From positions 1 through 64,000 of the IMG/VR virus record IMGVR_UViG_3300028840_004763: a stretch of DNA of 64,000 bases, one strand, 5' to 3'. The notes under the pieces were generated by a model. That model searched no databases, was not told where the DNA came from, and saw only the letters and a program-made list of their open reading frames with translations. The position numbers were made by a program, and so were the translations under genes. This DNA comes from a virus. Positions 35,701-43,391 of this stretch are shown here, one piece after another. Positions within the stretch are counted from its first letter, which is position 1, and the number at the start of each line of letters is the position of its first letter.

Positions 35701-36325
35701 CACCATCAGCTACAATCCGATCTGCGTGATTGAGACGCCGTTGTTGGATCTCGGCGCTCTCACCTACCAGGACTACGTCTGGTTCGCTGACTACATGCTC
35801 TGGGATCGGATGGAGCACAACGTCATCGGACGCATCGTGACCGTGCCGCTCTTCTTCAATCCGGACATCGGTCGCACCACGCTGGAGTACCGCTCCTCAA
35901 TGGACATGGCGGTCTCCAAGCTCTACATCGAGGACGCAGACGGACGCAGGGAGATCTCGACGGCCAACTGGAGGTTCATCGACCCGACCACGGTCGAGAT
36001 GGACGCTTCCCAGTTCGTCGGAGGCGCGGTCTATTACCTGGAGCACGAGGAAATCCGGATGTATCGGCAGAGCGCCTTGACGATCACTTTCGAACACCGC
36101 TCCGGCGTAGATGCGCCGTCGTGCCTGGCAGCCGGCTGGAACACGATCCAGCGCAACGAGAACGTCGACGTGAACCAGAGTCCGGCAGGACACCTGATCC
36201 ATCAGCTGCGCCTGTCGGTGAGCAACATCCGCGATCTGAGCGACTTCAAGATTCGGTCCTTGGTGCTCAAGGGCCTTCACATGTTCGGGAGCAATCCGGA
36301 CATACCGGGGTTGACCAATGTATAG
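32735..36325 (+). CDS. Large multidomain baseplate/tail protein
   Basis: An 1196-residue protein; ATG 32735 is used with GGAGGAG at 32721-32727. It is built of many beta-rich domains. Residues about 288-382 share an INTA-type module with the tail sheath. Two roughly 75-residue domains (about 408-485 and 777-860; W...W-S-G-Y-L pattern) recur also in the fibre gene at 38071. A Tyr/Trp-rich helical segment lies near 95-200. Position after wedge genes and size suggest a gp7-like wedge or a tail fibre connector. No enzyme motif is seen. Confidence 0.5.
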   Translation: MALEGVNRYAELIKAIPPGPFYDSRGIVVPYRHGNHEVRLETDNPNTTYILYIAGVYSGSVVSDINGNVVFSRHLDRGENEIRLVNSETNNTLISYVTVREYALWLIAYAETFESIDDDWKEAYDDIFIETVTVNGIEGRFGRDIQTYNNIGQSLDDYRWLLHELRLAYRNYGGRFRGFETAVAEFTQIPQFGYSRRLWGPNWTLDQSMLINARWKERSHVVSYNGAGITGVALDRVEADVPSGVAARVIQYDATLDSLRWGTFLTPGPYVPANDGLLFLPGPPSTVPAFILGLAGPFALAAAETTLYIDDGTGTIIVPLVTGWPTPTAAQVVGDINTAMGYALASVYNGKVLLVNPASQPLLEIEHGANNAAVRIFGVEPGNLTFAPNVMNGVTIVSISGSVDVNANSEIAYRYDGSVTPPTRELRWRSPLAAWSPWVSISGDGTYSLIDGFGYTLKVHCYEDDMDVLSGPWPATTSVLFSVGYGKEARQIEQTGGLWVYVDRTQLPAINTFDFVDVFDDASTPGVAELPDNWWLGLPLPTTSTVILESRVVTDKIDLYDPSPAFRVHLQDSGARVHELFSRVLQYPMPRPGPRGQNYPQQSPGLFYDYEGFKAKFSGWVSSTTVGPTTATLSFSFDNGATWVSSAPFPVVQDTGGFWYEDFTYIEFETIIPAGLTDNGVLVAVTIDDPVGIDVMLDSFRVDVEYITSRVLTSNTVVRTRHRQYFGELAWTWSVDPLSLLEKEYIGLPHKRPDKTVPISGVTVTDISMDTDPGNGTVDYEYNSLGDIHRLRWNAPNAAWGPGLGWVSILSAGAYVLPASDGSSMTTLVDYALLPVLDGTPPGATITRSVTITDTTIRQGHVRRISPAHSSIDIFDVTEYNSDNVPINLKGAVTEGDFSSCTLTNLDIHASSPFRYSYLLPNLLPVEDEPLTFSVAAPYVAPLLYDSDQDQEYAMLFEDGILVPNDQWWFNSASEVQVATAYYNSGATYTISYNPICVIETPLLDLGALTYQDYVWFADYMLWDRMEHNVIGRIVTVPLFFNPDIGRTTLEYRSSMDMAVSKLYIEDADGRREISTANWRFIDPTTVEMDASQFVGGAVYYLEHEEIRMYRQSALTITFEHRSGVDAPSCLAAGWNTIQRNENVDVNQSPAGHLIHQLRLSVSNIRDLSDFKIRSLVLKGLHMFGSNPDIPGLTNV

Positions 36326-36593
36326 GATTACGATTGAGGTGATTTTGGTTATGTTAGCTTTCATCATCTTTTCGTCCGGCTGTCACGATGGATGTGAACC
36401 GGAAGAGATGAAGTGTGAAGGCTCCAGGGTCATGATCTGCAACGCCGAAACCGATTGGGAGGTCCACGACGACTGTGCCGACGTGGAGGACTTCGGCCAG
36501 GATCTGGAATGGGTGTGCTGCGAAGATCCGACTGACGGAATCCCGGCGTGCCTCCCGATCGAAGCCTGCGAAGAACTGGACGGAGGTGTGTGA
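36318..36593 (+). CDS. Small Cys-rich lipoprotein
   Basis: A 91-residue protein. Residues 1-21 are a hydrophobic signal peptide ending in a lipobox SSGC (Cys22). The mature part has nine further Cys in 65 residues, with a C-E-G...C...W...C pattern (MKCEGSRVMICNAETDW) like that of numerous secreted lipoproteins in Myxococcota and relatives. It overlaps the previous gene by 8 bases and the next by one. It probably sits on the outer membrane or the periplasm. Possible roles are superinfection exclusion or lysis (outer-spanin-like), neither proven. Confidence 0.55.
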   Translation: MYRITIEVILVMLAFIIFSSGCHDGCEPEEMKCEGSRVMICNAETDWEVHDDCADVEDFGQDLEWVCCEDPTDGIPACLPIEACEELDGGV

Positions 36594-37198
36594 TGCCGCA
36601 AGTATCTGGGGATCAGGTCCGGCTCTACTGGAAGTACATGCAGAAGCAGTACCGCTTCAAGGTGGTCGACAAAGACGACGCCGGGGAGATGCAGCTCATC
36701 GGATGGGCGCTCGACACGATGGGCATCCAGGACCAGGACTACTTTCTGCACAACTACACGACCACTGTCGGCAGCAAGATCTACATCCCCTTCGAGGTCG
36801 GCGTCGGCACCCAGAAGCAGCTCGTTGGGCAGATCATGACCTGCGCCCACGAATGCCAGCACATCGTGCAGTCGCGCCGTGATCCAATGTACGAGATCAA
36901 GTACCTCACCAGTGATGCTGCCCGGACGCTCTACGAGGTGGATGCCTACCAGGCGAACATGGAGATCCACTGGTGGTGGTATCAGAAGACTTTGAATCCG
37001 ACGATTCTGGTAAACACTTTGAAGGGTTACAGCATCGATGCGCCGAACCGGCGCGTTGCCAAGAAGCGCTTCATCAGCGCGAACAAGATGATCGAGTACG
37101 GTGGCGTCACTACTGGGACGGCCATCAAGACGATCCGGTGGTGCAACCGGAACCTGAAGCCGGCCCGGTCGCGGACGGTTCGCGTGATAAAAGTGTAG
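36593..37198 (+). CDS. Putative zinc metallopeptidase (HExxH)
   Basis: A 201-residue protein. ATG 36593 follows GGAGG and overlaps the previous stop. H86-E87-C88-Q89-H90 is a canonical HExxH motif within a helical context (TCAHECQHIVQS), and E115 in YEVDAYQANME is a good third ligand, the gluzincin arrangement. The remaining sequence is alpha/beta and ends in a basic tail. It lies next to a lipoprotein and an HNH gene, so a host-facing accessory role or virion maturation is possible. Substrate unknown. No signal peptide is seen. Confidence 0.6.
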   Translation: MPQVSGDQVRLYWKYMQKQYRFKVVDKDDAGEMQLIGWALDTMGIQDQDYFLHNYTTTVGSKIYIPFEVGVGTQKQLVGQIMTCAHECQHIVQSRRDPMYEIKYLTSDAARTLYEVDAYQANMEIHWWWYQKTLNPTILVNTLKGYSIDAPNRRVAKKRFISANKMIEYGGVTTGTAIKTIRWCNRNLKPARSRTVRVIKV

Positions 37199-37201
37199 GA
37201 A

Positions 37202-38074
37202 ATGATAATTAGAGATAAAGAACGAGAAGTTCGAACCTGCACTAAGTGTATGGAAGTAAAGTCTTTTTCTGAGTTTTCTTACTCAAGAACTGGTTTTGCT
37301 AATCGAAAGAGTATGTGTAAGAATTGCATGTATGAACATCGTCGCGAATACATGAAGAATTACAAGAAAAAGAAACTCAAGACTTTTGTTGAGGTTACAT
37401 CTGGAGTTAAAACATGTACGCATTGCAAAGTAGAGAAACCGGTAACTGAATTTAGAAAACTTGTTACAGTTAAGGACGGTCGTCAGAGTTGGTGTATCCG
37501 ATGTACTCAGAAGCAGAGTCATGAGCGGGATAAACGGTTGAACTTCCCCCCTCGCAAGGAAGGGGTAAAAAAGTGTTCTCGATGTGAACAAGTCAAGTCT
37601 GTACGAGAATTTAGTCCGCATAAATACCATAGGGATGGTTTAGCTTCTTGCTGTAAAAAATGTGATGGACAACGTAGTGTATGTCGCAACAGACGTGATC
37701 CGCAGTCGAGATTGGCTTCAACTTTACGGAGTCGTTTGTTGGTAGCGTTGCAGTATCGTGATGGGACGGGCTATAAAGGAGGATCTGCCGTAGCAGATTT
37801 AGGGTGTACAATTCCAGAATTGAAGAAATATTTGGAAGATCAGTTTTATCCGCATCCCCATACTGGGGAATTGATGAACTGGGATAATTGGTCTAACTCG
37901 GGATGGCAGATCGATCATATAAAGCCTCTTTCTTCTTTTGATTTATTGGATCGGGCACAATTTTTGGAGGCATCTCGGTATACAAATCTACGACCTTTAT
38001 GGTTGGTAGATCATATTAGGAAAACAAAGCGGGAGCAGAAAGCTCTGAAACTTTCTGAGGAGAAAAAATCATGA
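37202..38074 (+). CDS. HNH endonuclease with three Cys4 modules, recently acquired
   Basis: A 290-residue protein. Residues about 10-175 hold three repeats of a CxxC...CxxC module (CTKC/CKNC, CTHC/CIRC, CSRC/CKKC), and residues about 230-275 hold the HNH core (WQIDHIKPLSSF, then TNLRPLW). The gene is much richer in A and T than any neighbour and uses different codons, so it was probably acquired recently. It ends in ATGA overlap with the fibre gene, so it is neatly placed between two phage genes, as free-standing homing endonucleases are. It would cut at a site in related phages lacking it. Confidence 0.75.
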   Translation: MIIRDKEREVRTCTKCMEVKSFSEFSYSRTGFANRKSMCKNCMYEHRREYMKNYKKKKLKTFVEVTSGVKTCTHCKVEKPVTEFRKLVTVKDGRQSWCIRCTQKQSHERDKRLNFPPRKEGVKKCSRCEQVKSVREFSPHKYHRDGLASCCKKCDGQRSVCRNRRDPQSRLASTLRSRLLVALQYRDGTGYKGGSAVADLGCTIPELKKYLEDQFYPHPHTGELMNWDNWSNSGWQIDHIKPLSSFDLLDRAQFLEASRYTNLRPLWLVDHIRKTKREQKALKLSEEKKS

Positions 38075-41000
38075 GGGGCAGCATTTATCCGGATGGGGTC
38101 GTTGTTGACCACACGGCGCTCCGACGCACGGAAACCAGCAAGTCCGAGGAGATCCTTCGGAATCGCCTGGATTGGACATCTCGGGGGATGTACACGGGCG
38201 GCGAAGTCACGGTGAACACCAGCGGTGCTCCGCCCTATCTCCACATCGATGTCGCGCAGCTGTCCGGATTTGCCCCGAACGGTGAATTTTTGCAGACTGC
38301 CAGTGACTACTACGACATCGCGCTCGATGACGAGACGAGCGGTGTCGTGAACCTCGTCTGCGCGGTCTACACCGAGAACGAGATCCACAGGCAGCCGCAC
38401 GAGAGCGACGGAGAGACCTATCCGACCGAGGCCGAGATGGCGTGGCGCATCCGGGTCTACTCGGAGGCCAATTACGCGGCGCTCCCGGCGACCGACGACA
38501 ACCTGGCCAACGATGCCAAGAATCGGATGCTCGTCGTCAGCAAAGTCACGGCCAATGGTCCGTCGACCTCCTTGACGGCGAGCAGCATCCAGAGCCCGAC
38601 GTCCTACGACAGCATCCTCTACGCGGAGCCCCGCGAGTTCACGTCGATTCCTGGGATTGCGATTCTCGGCGTCTCGTCGGACACGCCGGTCGGTGACGGC
38701 ACTTTGGACTACACCTACAGTGTGGGTCCGACCTACGACTTCACCTGGACCACAACCAACGGTGTCGGCGTGACGTTGTCACCGACCGTGGACGGCATTT
38801 ACAACCTCACGGACGGTGCAGGAGCCTACCTGCGAGTTCAGATCGTCATCTCGATGCTGCCGACGAGCGGCACCTTCCCGATCTCCGAGACGGTCACGAT
38901 TCATAACCTCTACTACCAGGACATCCCGCGCCTGACTGCCGAGGACGAGCTGCACCGGCACTTCATCGGGACCGGTGTCGTGACTCCCACCAACCCGCAC
39001 GGGACATCGCTGAACGATATCCTGGAGCAGGAGTTCACTCTCCTCGAAGAGCACCAGGATATCGAACACTGCAACGGCATCTGGAAGGGTTCCAGTCCCA
39101 ACGTCTTCGCCACGGCGGTCAACAATGCCTCCCCAGCCGACCAGCTGCTCATCACAGCTCCGGTGGCAGGCGATCTCTACTACGTCAACGGCAAGAAGCT
39201 CAGCTCCGTCGACGTGACCACCGTCGTCTTCTCCACTCCGGCGAACCAGACGGCCTATATGTACGAGATCTATGTTTCCGACGAGGAGACGGTCCAATAC
39301 CTCCAGAAGATGTCCTATCCGGCGTCTCGGACGGTGACGGGGACTTGGATCATCGACGCGAGCCACGATTATCCGTTCGGCTCGGCCATTCTGGAGGTGC
39401 AGGTCACCAACACGCCGTCGCTGCGGTACATCTTCAGGTGGGACAACGGGGATCAGGTCACGCTGCTGAGCACGAATCCGTCCCAGGTCATCAGGCTCTA
39501 TGCCGAGGATGGAGAGCACTGGATCGATCTGTACGTGAACATGACGCCGGGCTCTGGCGACGAGTTCCTGCCCGGACTCGGTACTTTCACCGATTCAATC
39601 ACCATCGCGGCCTCTCTGGATTTCGACCAGCACATCCAGATCGCGTCGACTCCGTACTGGTACGATGGTGCCTCCGCGACCTGGGTCATGGGCTACCCTC
39701 CGACGACGTGGCCGGGCCGTGTGACTGTCGATAAGCGTCCGTGGGGCACCTTGTGCTTCGAGAATATGGCCGACACGGCCCTGGAGCAGATTGCCTGGGA
39801 TCCCAACAACGAGCTGGGGCGCTCCGGGGTTCTGCTGCGGCGTAACGGCTACAACAACGAGTTCCGGCTGGACTACGGAGGCAGCGGCCTCAACGCTGAC
39901 ATCAACGGAGGATCCTACTACTGCCGGGGACGCCGCATCAGCATCGATTCGGTATCGAGCCTCGCGTTCTCCACCAACTCCACGTCGCTCGTCTGGGCCG
40001 ACTACGAGGGGACGGTTCGAGTGCTGAACGTGAATGCTCTTTTCGCGGGGGATCTGACGGCGGCGATGCACTACATCCTCGGCTCGATGACCGATGTGCC
40101 GACCAAGAGCGCGATCTATCACGCCACCGACCTTCACGACGCTCCGGAGCGGGGCGTGATCCTCTGGTATGTCGAAACAGATGCCACCAACATCATCTAC
40201 AACTGCGACTTCTCCCAGAATGTCAATCAGGTGCTCCACCCGTGGTCGGTCAGCTCGCGGAACGTCGGTTTCTATCCGGCGCAGGCAGCCTACGATTCGT
40301 TGTTCACCGCCTTCGAGTACGCGAAGGTCTCCGGTCTCAAGGATCCGTACAGGGATGCGGCGGTCACCATCTACGTGACCGGGATGTGCGGCATCAACCG
40401 GGAGATCACGCAGCCGCCCAATGTGAACGTCTGCGGCACGCGAGGCGCAGCCCTGACCCTCGCCAGGGTGGAAGTGGTCCACGTCGACATTACAGGAGCT
40501 TGGAAGCTCTCTTCCGGTTGCCAGATCTCCGGCCTCACCATCGACATGTACGCGAACAACGGGACCGTCTTCGCGCTGCACAACAACACCATCGTCGAGA
40601 AGTGCAACTACACGGCGTTCGGTACGACCAATGACGCCATGTTCGCCCTCGACAACGGCGAGCGCACCATCGTGGGGGTCCGGATCCGTGACAACCTGAT
40701 CGCCACCTACAGCGGAATGTTCTTGAACGTCGCGCCCGTCCCGGACGGCTACATCGATTGGGAGATCATCGGCAACAATGTCGTGGTCGCCGCCAACTCG
40801 AACTATCCCGTGATCAACCTCGACAGCGCATCGGCGATCCACATCAAGCGCAACAACATCGCGATCTTGAACGCCGGTTCGAACCCTACTCCCGGAATCT
40901 ATGTCCAGACGAGCGGCACCTACCAGACGCGGGAGATCTTCATCGAGGACAACGTCATCAAAGCCGACTGCACGAGTCTCTCGAACACACCGACCTGCGT

Positions 41001-42756
41001 CTACTTCGAGAACGTGCAGTTGTCTACGATCAACGGCAACACCTTCGAGCCTCGGACGGTCCCCGGCACGACGCTCTTGACCGGGATCGCCACTCTCGGC
41101 GTCTCCAACATCGCCATCTGCGACAACAAGTTCAACGCCCTTGGCATCGGCGTCTACATCGCGGATTACTTCTATGATGTCGAGATCTTCAACAACAAGT
41201 TCTTGGCCTGTTACCACCGGGGCGTCAAGGTCGAGACCTTGAGCTATCCCGTCCTGAACAGCGTCTACGGCCTTCGGGTCGAAGAGAACGACATGAACAT
41301 CTTCATCAAAGGCGCGGTCGGCGGCAGCGGCTACGACGGCCAGTTGATGGGGGTCGAGATCGATCTGGGGACGCTGGATGTCGCGGATTCTGCGGTGACG
41401 GATATCTCCGTCTCGAACAACAACTTTTTCGGGTTCACCAACTCCACCGGTAACATCCGGGTCGTGCAGGCGCTGGTGAACTCCAACTCCAACACCATCC
41501 AGCGGAACTTCAAGATCAACGGCAACCTGATGTCGGGAATGAACGCCCCCAACGGCAGCTTCCGGGGCGTGTACGTCTTGGCTTCCACTGCGGGTCAAGC
41601 AGGCTACCCCATCGAGAACATTTCCGTCAGCCACAACCATATCTATGCGGAAGTCGATACAACTTCGTTCCGGATCGCGGGTCTTGACCTCGCGCACAAG
41701 ATGACGGCTTCGGTCATCCAAGGGAACCAGATCCGCCTCATCAGCTCGAACGTGAACAGCAACGGCACCGGTATCTACATCGGCCAGGGCACGAACTCCG
41801 CTTCTTCCAGCGGGGTCGTGGTCGAAGGGAACACGATCACGACCCTTCGCGCCGGCATCTACGCCAATGTCACTTCCTCCAGCGTGATCGGCAACCGGGT
41901 CTTCTGCTTCGGGGAGGGGATCTTCCTGGAGGGCATAGCTCCTCCCAACGAGTCCCATCTGCTCTGCGACGGCAACAATATCCGGGTGCTCGGGCACAAC
42001 AGCAACCCATTCACGAGCGTTGGGGGCGGAGGGGGCTCCCATTGCATCACCGTCAGGACGGAGATGCTGCGCTTCTCGATCACGAACAACATCTGTCATT
42101 TGGAAGGTGTCCTCAATGCTTATCTGCCGGGATCGAAGGGTCTCATCGATGGCAGCAGCTGCATCAAAGTTCGAGACGGCGCTCAGTACGTGATCGAGGG
42201 CAACCACACCCGGATCGAAGCCGGGGACGTCGAGGGAACGGACGGCAGCGGAGGCACGCGGGCTCACCACATCTACGTCCGGGCCGGAGCTGGCCTTTCC
42301 TATCCGTTCTACGGGGTCACCATCGAGGGCAACCACATCGACAACTGGAGAGCCCTGGGAGTTGCCTCGGTGTGCTACGGAATCTACGTTATTCCGGGCT
42401 CTGGGTGGTCGCACGCTGCCGGAGATGCCGGTCGTGCGGCCATCATCGGCAATCACATCGTCTCCTCCACCTGGGAAGCGGCGACCCCGTTCAACAACGA
42501 CGCGGTCAACGGCAATCCTCCGGGGACGACCATTCCACGCCCCTTCGAGATCTACATCCCCGATTTCGGAGGTGACAGCGGCATCTACTCCACCGATATC
42601 TTCCTGGGTGCCAACGCCATCATGTCGCCGGACGACCCGCTCCCAAGACCGCGTGTCTACATGTGGAATCTCCATCTGACCATCGGTACCTGTCAGTCCA
42701 ACTTGACCAACTGGGGCGAGCTGGTCGGCCCCCCCTTCGCGACTCACTTCTGGTAG
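38071..42756 (+). CDS. Tail fibre/tailspike with beta-helix
   Basis: A 1561-residue protein. The N-terminal 180 residues resemble virion-attachment regions. Residues about 203-285 and 425-515 carry the same beta domain as the large baseplate protein. From about residue 800 to 1500 there are about 20 turns of a right-handed beta-helix, seen as repeats such as IIGNNVV, FIEDNVI, INGNTF and IEGNHI. Such folds occur in polysaccharide-binding or -cleaving spikes. No certain active site is visible. It is the last gene before the promoter gap and would define host recognition. Confidence 0.75.
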   Translation: MRGSIYPDGVVVDHTALRRTETSKSEEILRNRLDWTSRGMYTGGEVTVNTSGAPPYLHIDVAQLSGFAPNGEFLQTASDYYDIALDDETSGVVNLVCAVYTENEIHRQPHESDGETYPTEAEMAWRIRVYSEANYAALPATDDNLANDAKNRMLVVSKVTANGPSTSLTASSIQSPTSYDSILYAEPREFTSIPGIAILGVSSDTPVGDGTLDYTYSVGPTYDFTWTTTNGVGVTLSPTVDGIYNLTDGAGAYLRVQIVISMLPTSGTFPISETVTIHNLYYQDIPRLTAEDELHRHFIGTGVVTPTNPHGTSLNDILEQEFTLLEEHQDIEHCNGIWKGSSPNVFATAVNNASPADQLLITAPVAGDLYYVNGKKLSSVDVTTVVFSTPANQTAYMYEIYVSDEETVQYLQKMSYPASRTVTGTWIIDASHDYPFGSAILEVQVTNTPSLRYIFRWDNGDQVTLLSTNPSQVIRLYAEDGEHWIDLYVNMTPGSGDEFLPGLGTFTDSITIAASLDFDQHIQIASTPYWYDGASATWVMGYPPTTWPGRVTVDKRPWGTLCFENMADTALEQIAWDPNNELGRSGVLLRRNGYNNEFRLDYGGSGLNADINGGSYYCRGRRISIDSVSSLAFSTNSTSLVWADYEGTVRVLNVNALFAGDLTAAMHYILGSMTDVPTKSAIYHATDLHDAPERGVILWYVETDATNIIYNCDFSQNVNQVLHPWSVSSRNVGFYPAQAAYDSLFTAFEYAKVSGLKDPYRDAAVTIYVTGMCGINREITQPPNVNVCGTRGAALTLARVEVVHVDITGAWKLSSGCQISGLTIDMYANNGTVFALHNNTIVEKCNYTAFGTTNDAMFALDNGERTIVGVRIRDNLIATYSGMFLNVAPVPDGYIDWEIIGNNVVVAANSNYPVINLDSASAIHIKRNNIAILNAGSNPTPGIYVQTSGTYQTREIFIEDNVIKADCTSLSNTPTCVYFENVQLSTINGNTFEPRTVPGTTLLTGIATLGVSNIAICDNKFNALGIGVYIADYFYDVEIFNNKFLACYHRGVKVETLSYPVLNSVYGLRVEENDMNIFIKGAVGGSGYDGQLMGVEIDLGTLDVADSAVTDISVSNNNFFGFTNSTGNIRVVQALVNSNSNTIQRNFKINGNLMSGMNAPNGSFRGVYVLASTAGQAGYPIENISVSHNHIYAEVDTTSFRIAGLDLAHKMTASVIQGNQIRLISSNVNSNGTGIYIGQGTNSASSSGVVVEGNTITTLRAGIYANVTSSSVIGNRVFCFGEGIFLEGIAPPNESHLLCDGNNIRVLGHNSNPFTSVGGGGGSHCITVRTEMLRFSITNNICHLEGVLNAYLPGSKGLIDGSSCIKVRDGAQYVIEGNHTRIEAGDVEGTDGSGGTRAHHIYVRAGAGLSYPFYGVTIEGNHIDNWRALGVASVCYGIYVIPGSGWSHAAGDAGRAAIIGNHIVSSTWEAATPFNNDAVNGNPPGTTIPRPFEIYIPDFGGDSGIYSTDIFLGANAIMSPDDPLPRPRVYMWNLHLTIGTCQSNLTNWGELVGPPFATHFW

Positions 42757-42766
42757 TCTTCCCATA

Positions 42767-42796
42767 TTGACAGCCTCTTAGACTCCGTGCTATATG
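42767..42796 (+). promoter_or_regulatory. Sigma70-like promoter before the regulator
   Basis: TTGACA (42767-42772), an 18-base spacer and TATATG (42791-42796). The block ATATTGACA-GCCTCT is repeated before the next gene at 43343. It lies in the 89-base gap separating structural from replication genes, so it is a likely early promoter. Confidence 0.6.
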
Positions 42797-42811
42797 GAGA
42801 GAGGTATTGAT

Positions 42812-42833
42812 CCCTCATTCTGTATATTGAGGG
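42812..42833 (+). promoter_or_regulatory. Hairpin partly covering a ribosome binding site
   Basis: CCCTCA (42812-42817) pairs with TGAGGG (42828-42833) around a 10-base AT-rich loop. The right arm overlaps the start of the GGGAGGAGG that serves the gene at 42846, so pairing would mask part of the Shine-Dalgarno sequence. Confidence 0.35.
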
Positions 42834-42845
42834 AGGAGGAAGTGG

Positions 42846-43313
42846 ATGGCTCCCCAGACGGATGAAGTTGATCTCATCGAGCTGCGCAGGTTGATGCTCG
42901 AAGCGCTGGAGAAGATGGAAGCCGAGCACCCACGCGTCACCGCCGAGGTGCTTCAGACGTACCTGGAGATGACGACCGGCAAGAAGTACAGTCTATCCCA
43001 GCTGGGCAACAACCTTCGAATCTTGAAGAAGAAACGAATCGTGGAGGATGTCCGGAGCAGAGGTCATCGGTACTGGGCTCTCACCGGCAAGAAGTACTCC
43101 GAGGATGAAGTAGTGCGCGTCCTGGTAGCTTTTCCGAAGAGGATGCACGACCAAATTGTGGAGTTCTCGAAGTTCGCGAGCTTGTCCAAGACCCAGTTCG
43201 TCGTCAACATGGTCGGAGTGGGGCTCCGGAGCTTGAGTCCTCTCAAGAGAGAGATGGATTTTCCGGCTGTACCGGAAGTTCCGGAATCGGCGCAAGTTCC
43301 GAACACTGAATGA
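42846..43313 (+). CDS. Putative transcription regulator (winged helix plus ribbon-helix-helix-like)
   Basis: A 155-residue protein. Residues about 12-80 fit a winged helix-turn-helix (helices, SLSQLGNNLRILKKKRIVEDV, then wing HRYWALT). Residues about 88-130 (VRVLVAFPKRMHDQIVEFSKFASLSKTQFV) resemble a ribbon-helix-helix. The last 20 residues are Pro-rich. It is the first gene of the replication half and is flanked on both sides by related promoter sequences, so it may control its own and the following operon. Confidence 0.5.
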   Translation: MAPQTDEVDLIELRRLMLEALEKMEAEHPRVTAEVLQTYLEMTTGKKYSLSQLGNNLRILKKKRIVEDVRSRGHRYWALTGKKYSEDEVVRVLVAFPKRMHDQIVEFSKFASLSKTQFVVNMVGVGLRSLSPLKREMDFPAVPEVPESAQVPNTE

Positions 43314-43345
43314 TCTTGGACCTTTACAGAGAGGAGCTTTTTATA

Positions 43346-43369
43346 TTGACAAGCCTCTAGCGATATAAT
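43346..43369 (+). promoter_or_regulatory. Promoter-like sequence before the zinc-finger gene
   Basis: A perfect TATAAT (43364-43369) lies downstream of TTGACA (43346-43351), but only 12 bases separate them. The -35 may not be used, or an activator may compensate. The ATATTGACA-A-GCCTCT block matches that at 42764. Confidence 0.45.
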
Positions 43370-43391
43370 AAGAACATCGCTGGAGGTCCGT

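Noticed and set aside
37202-38074. The HNH gene as the missing nuclease part of the IscB-like element
   Set aside because: It has no RuvC, bridge helix or RRXRR, carries Cys4 modules instead, differs in base composition, and is 33 kb away.
39595-42765. A 1056-codon minus-strand frame opposite the fibre
   Set aside because: It mirrors the beta-helix repeats of the + strand gene and has no start signal or family pattern.
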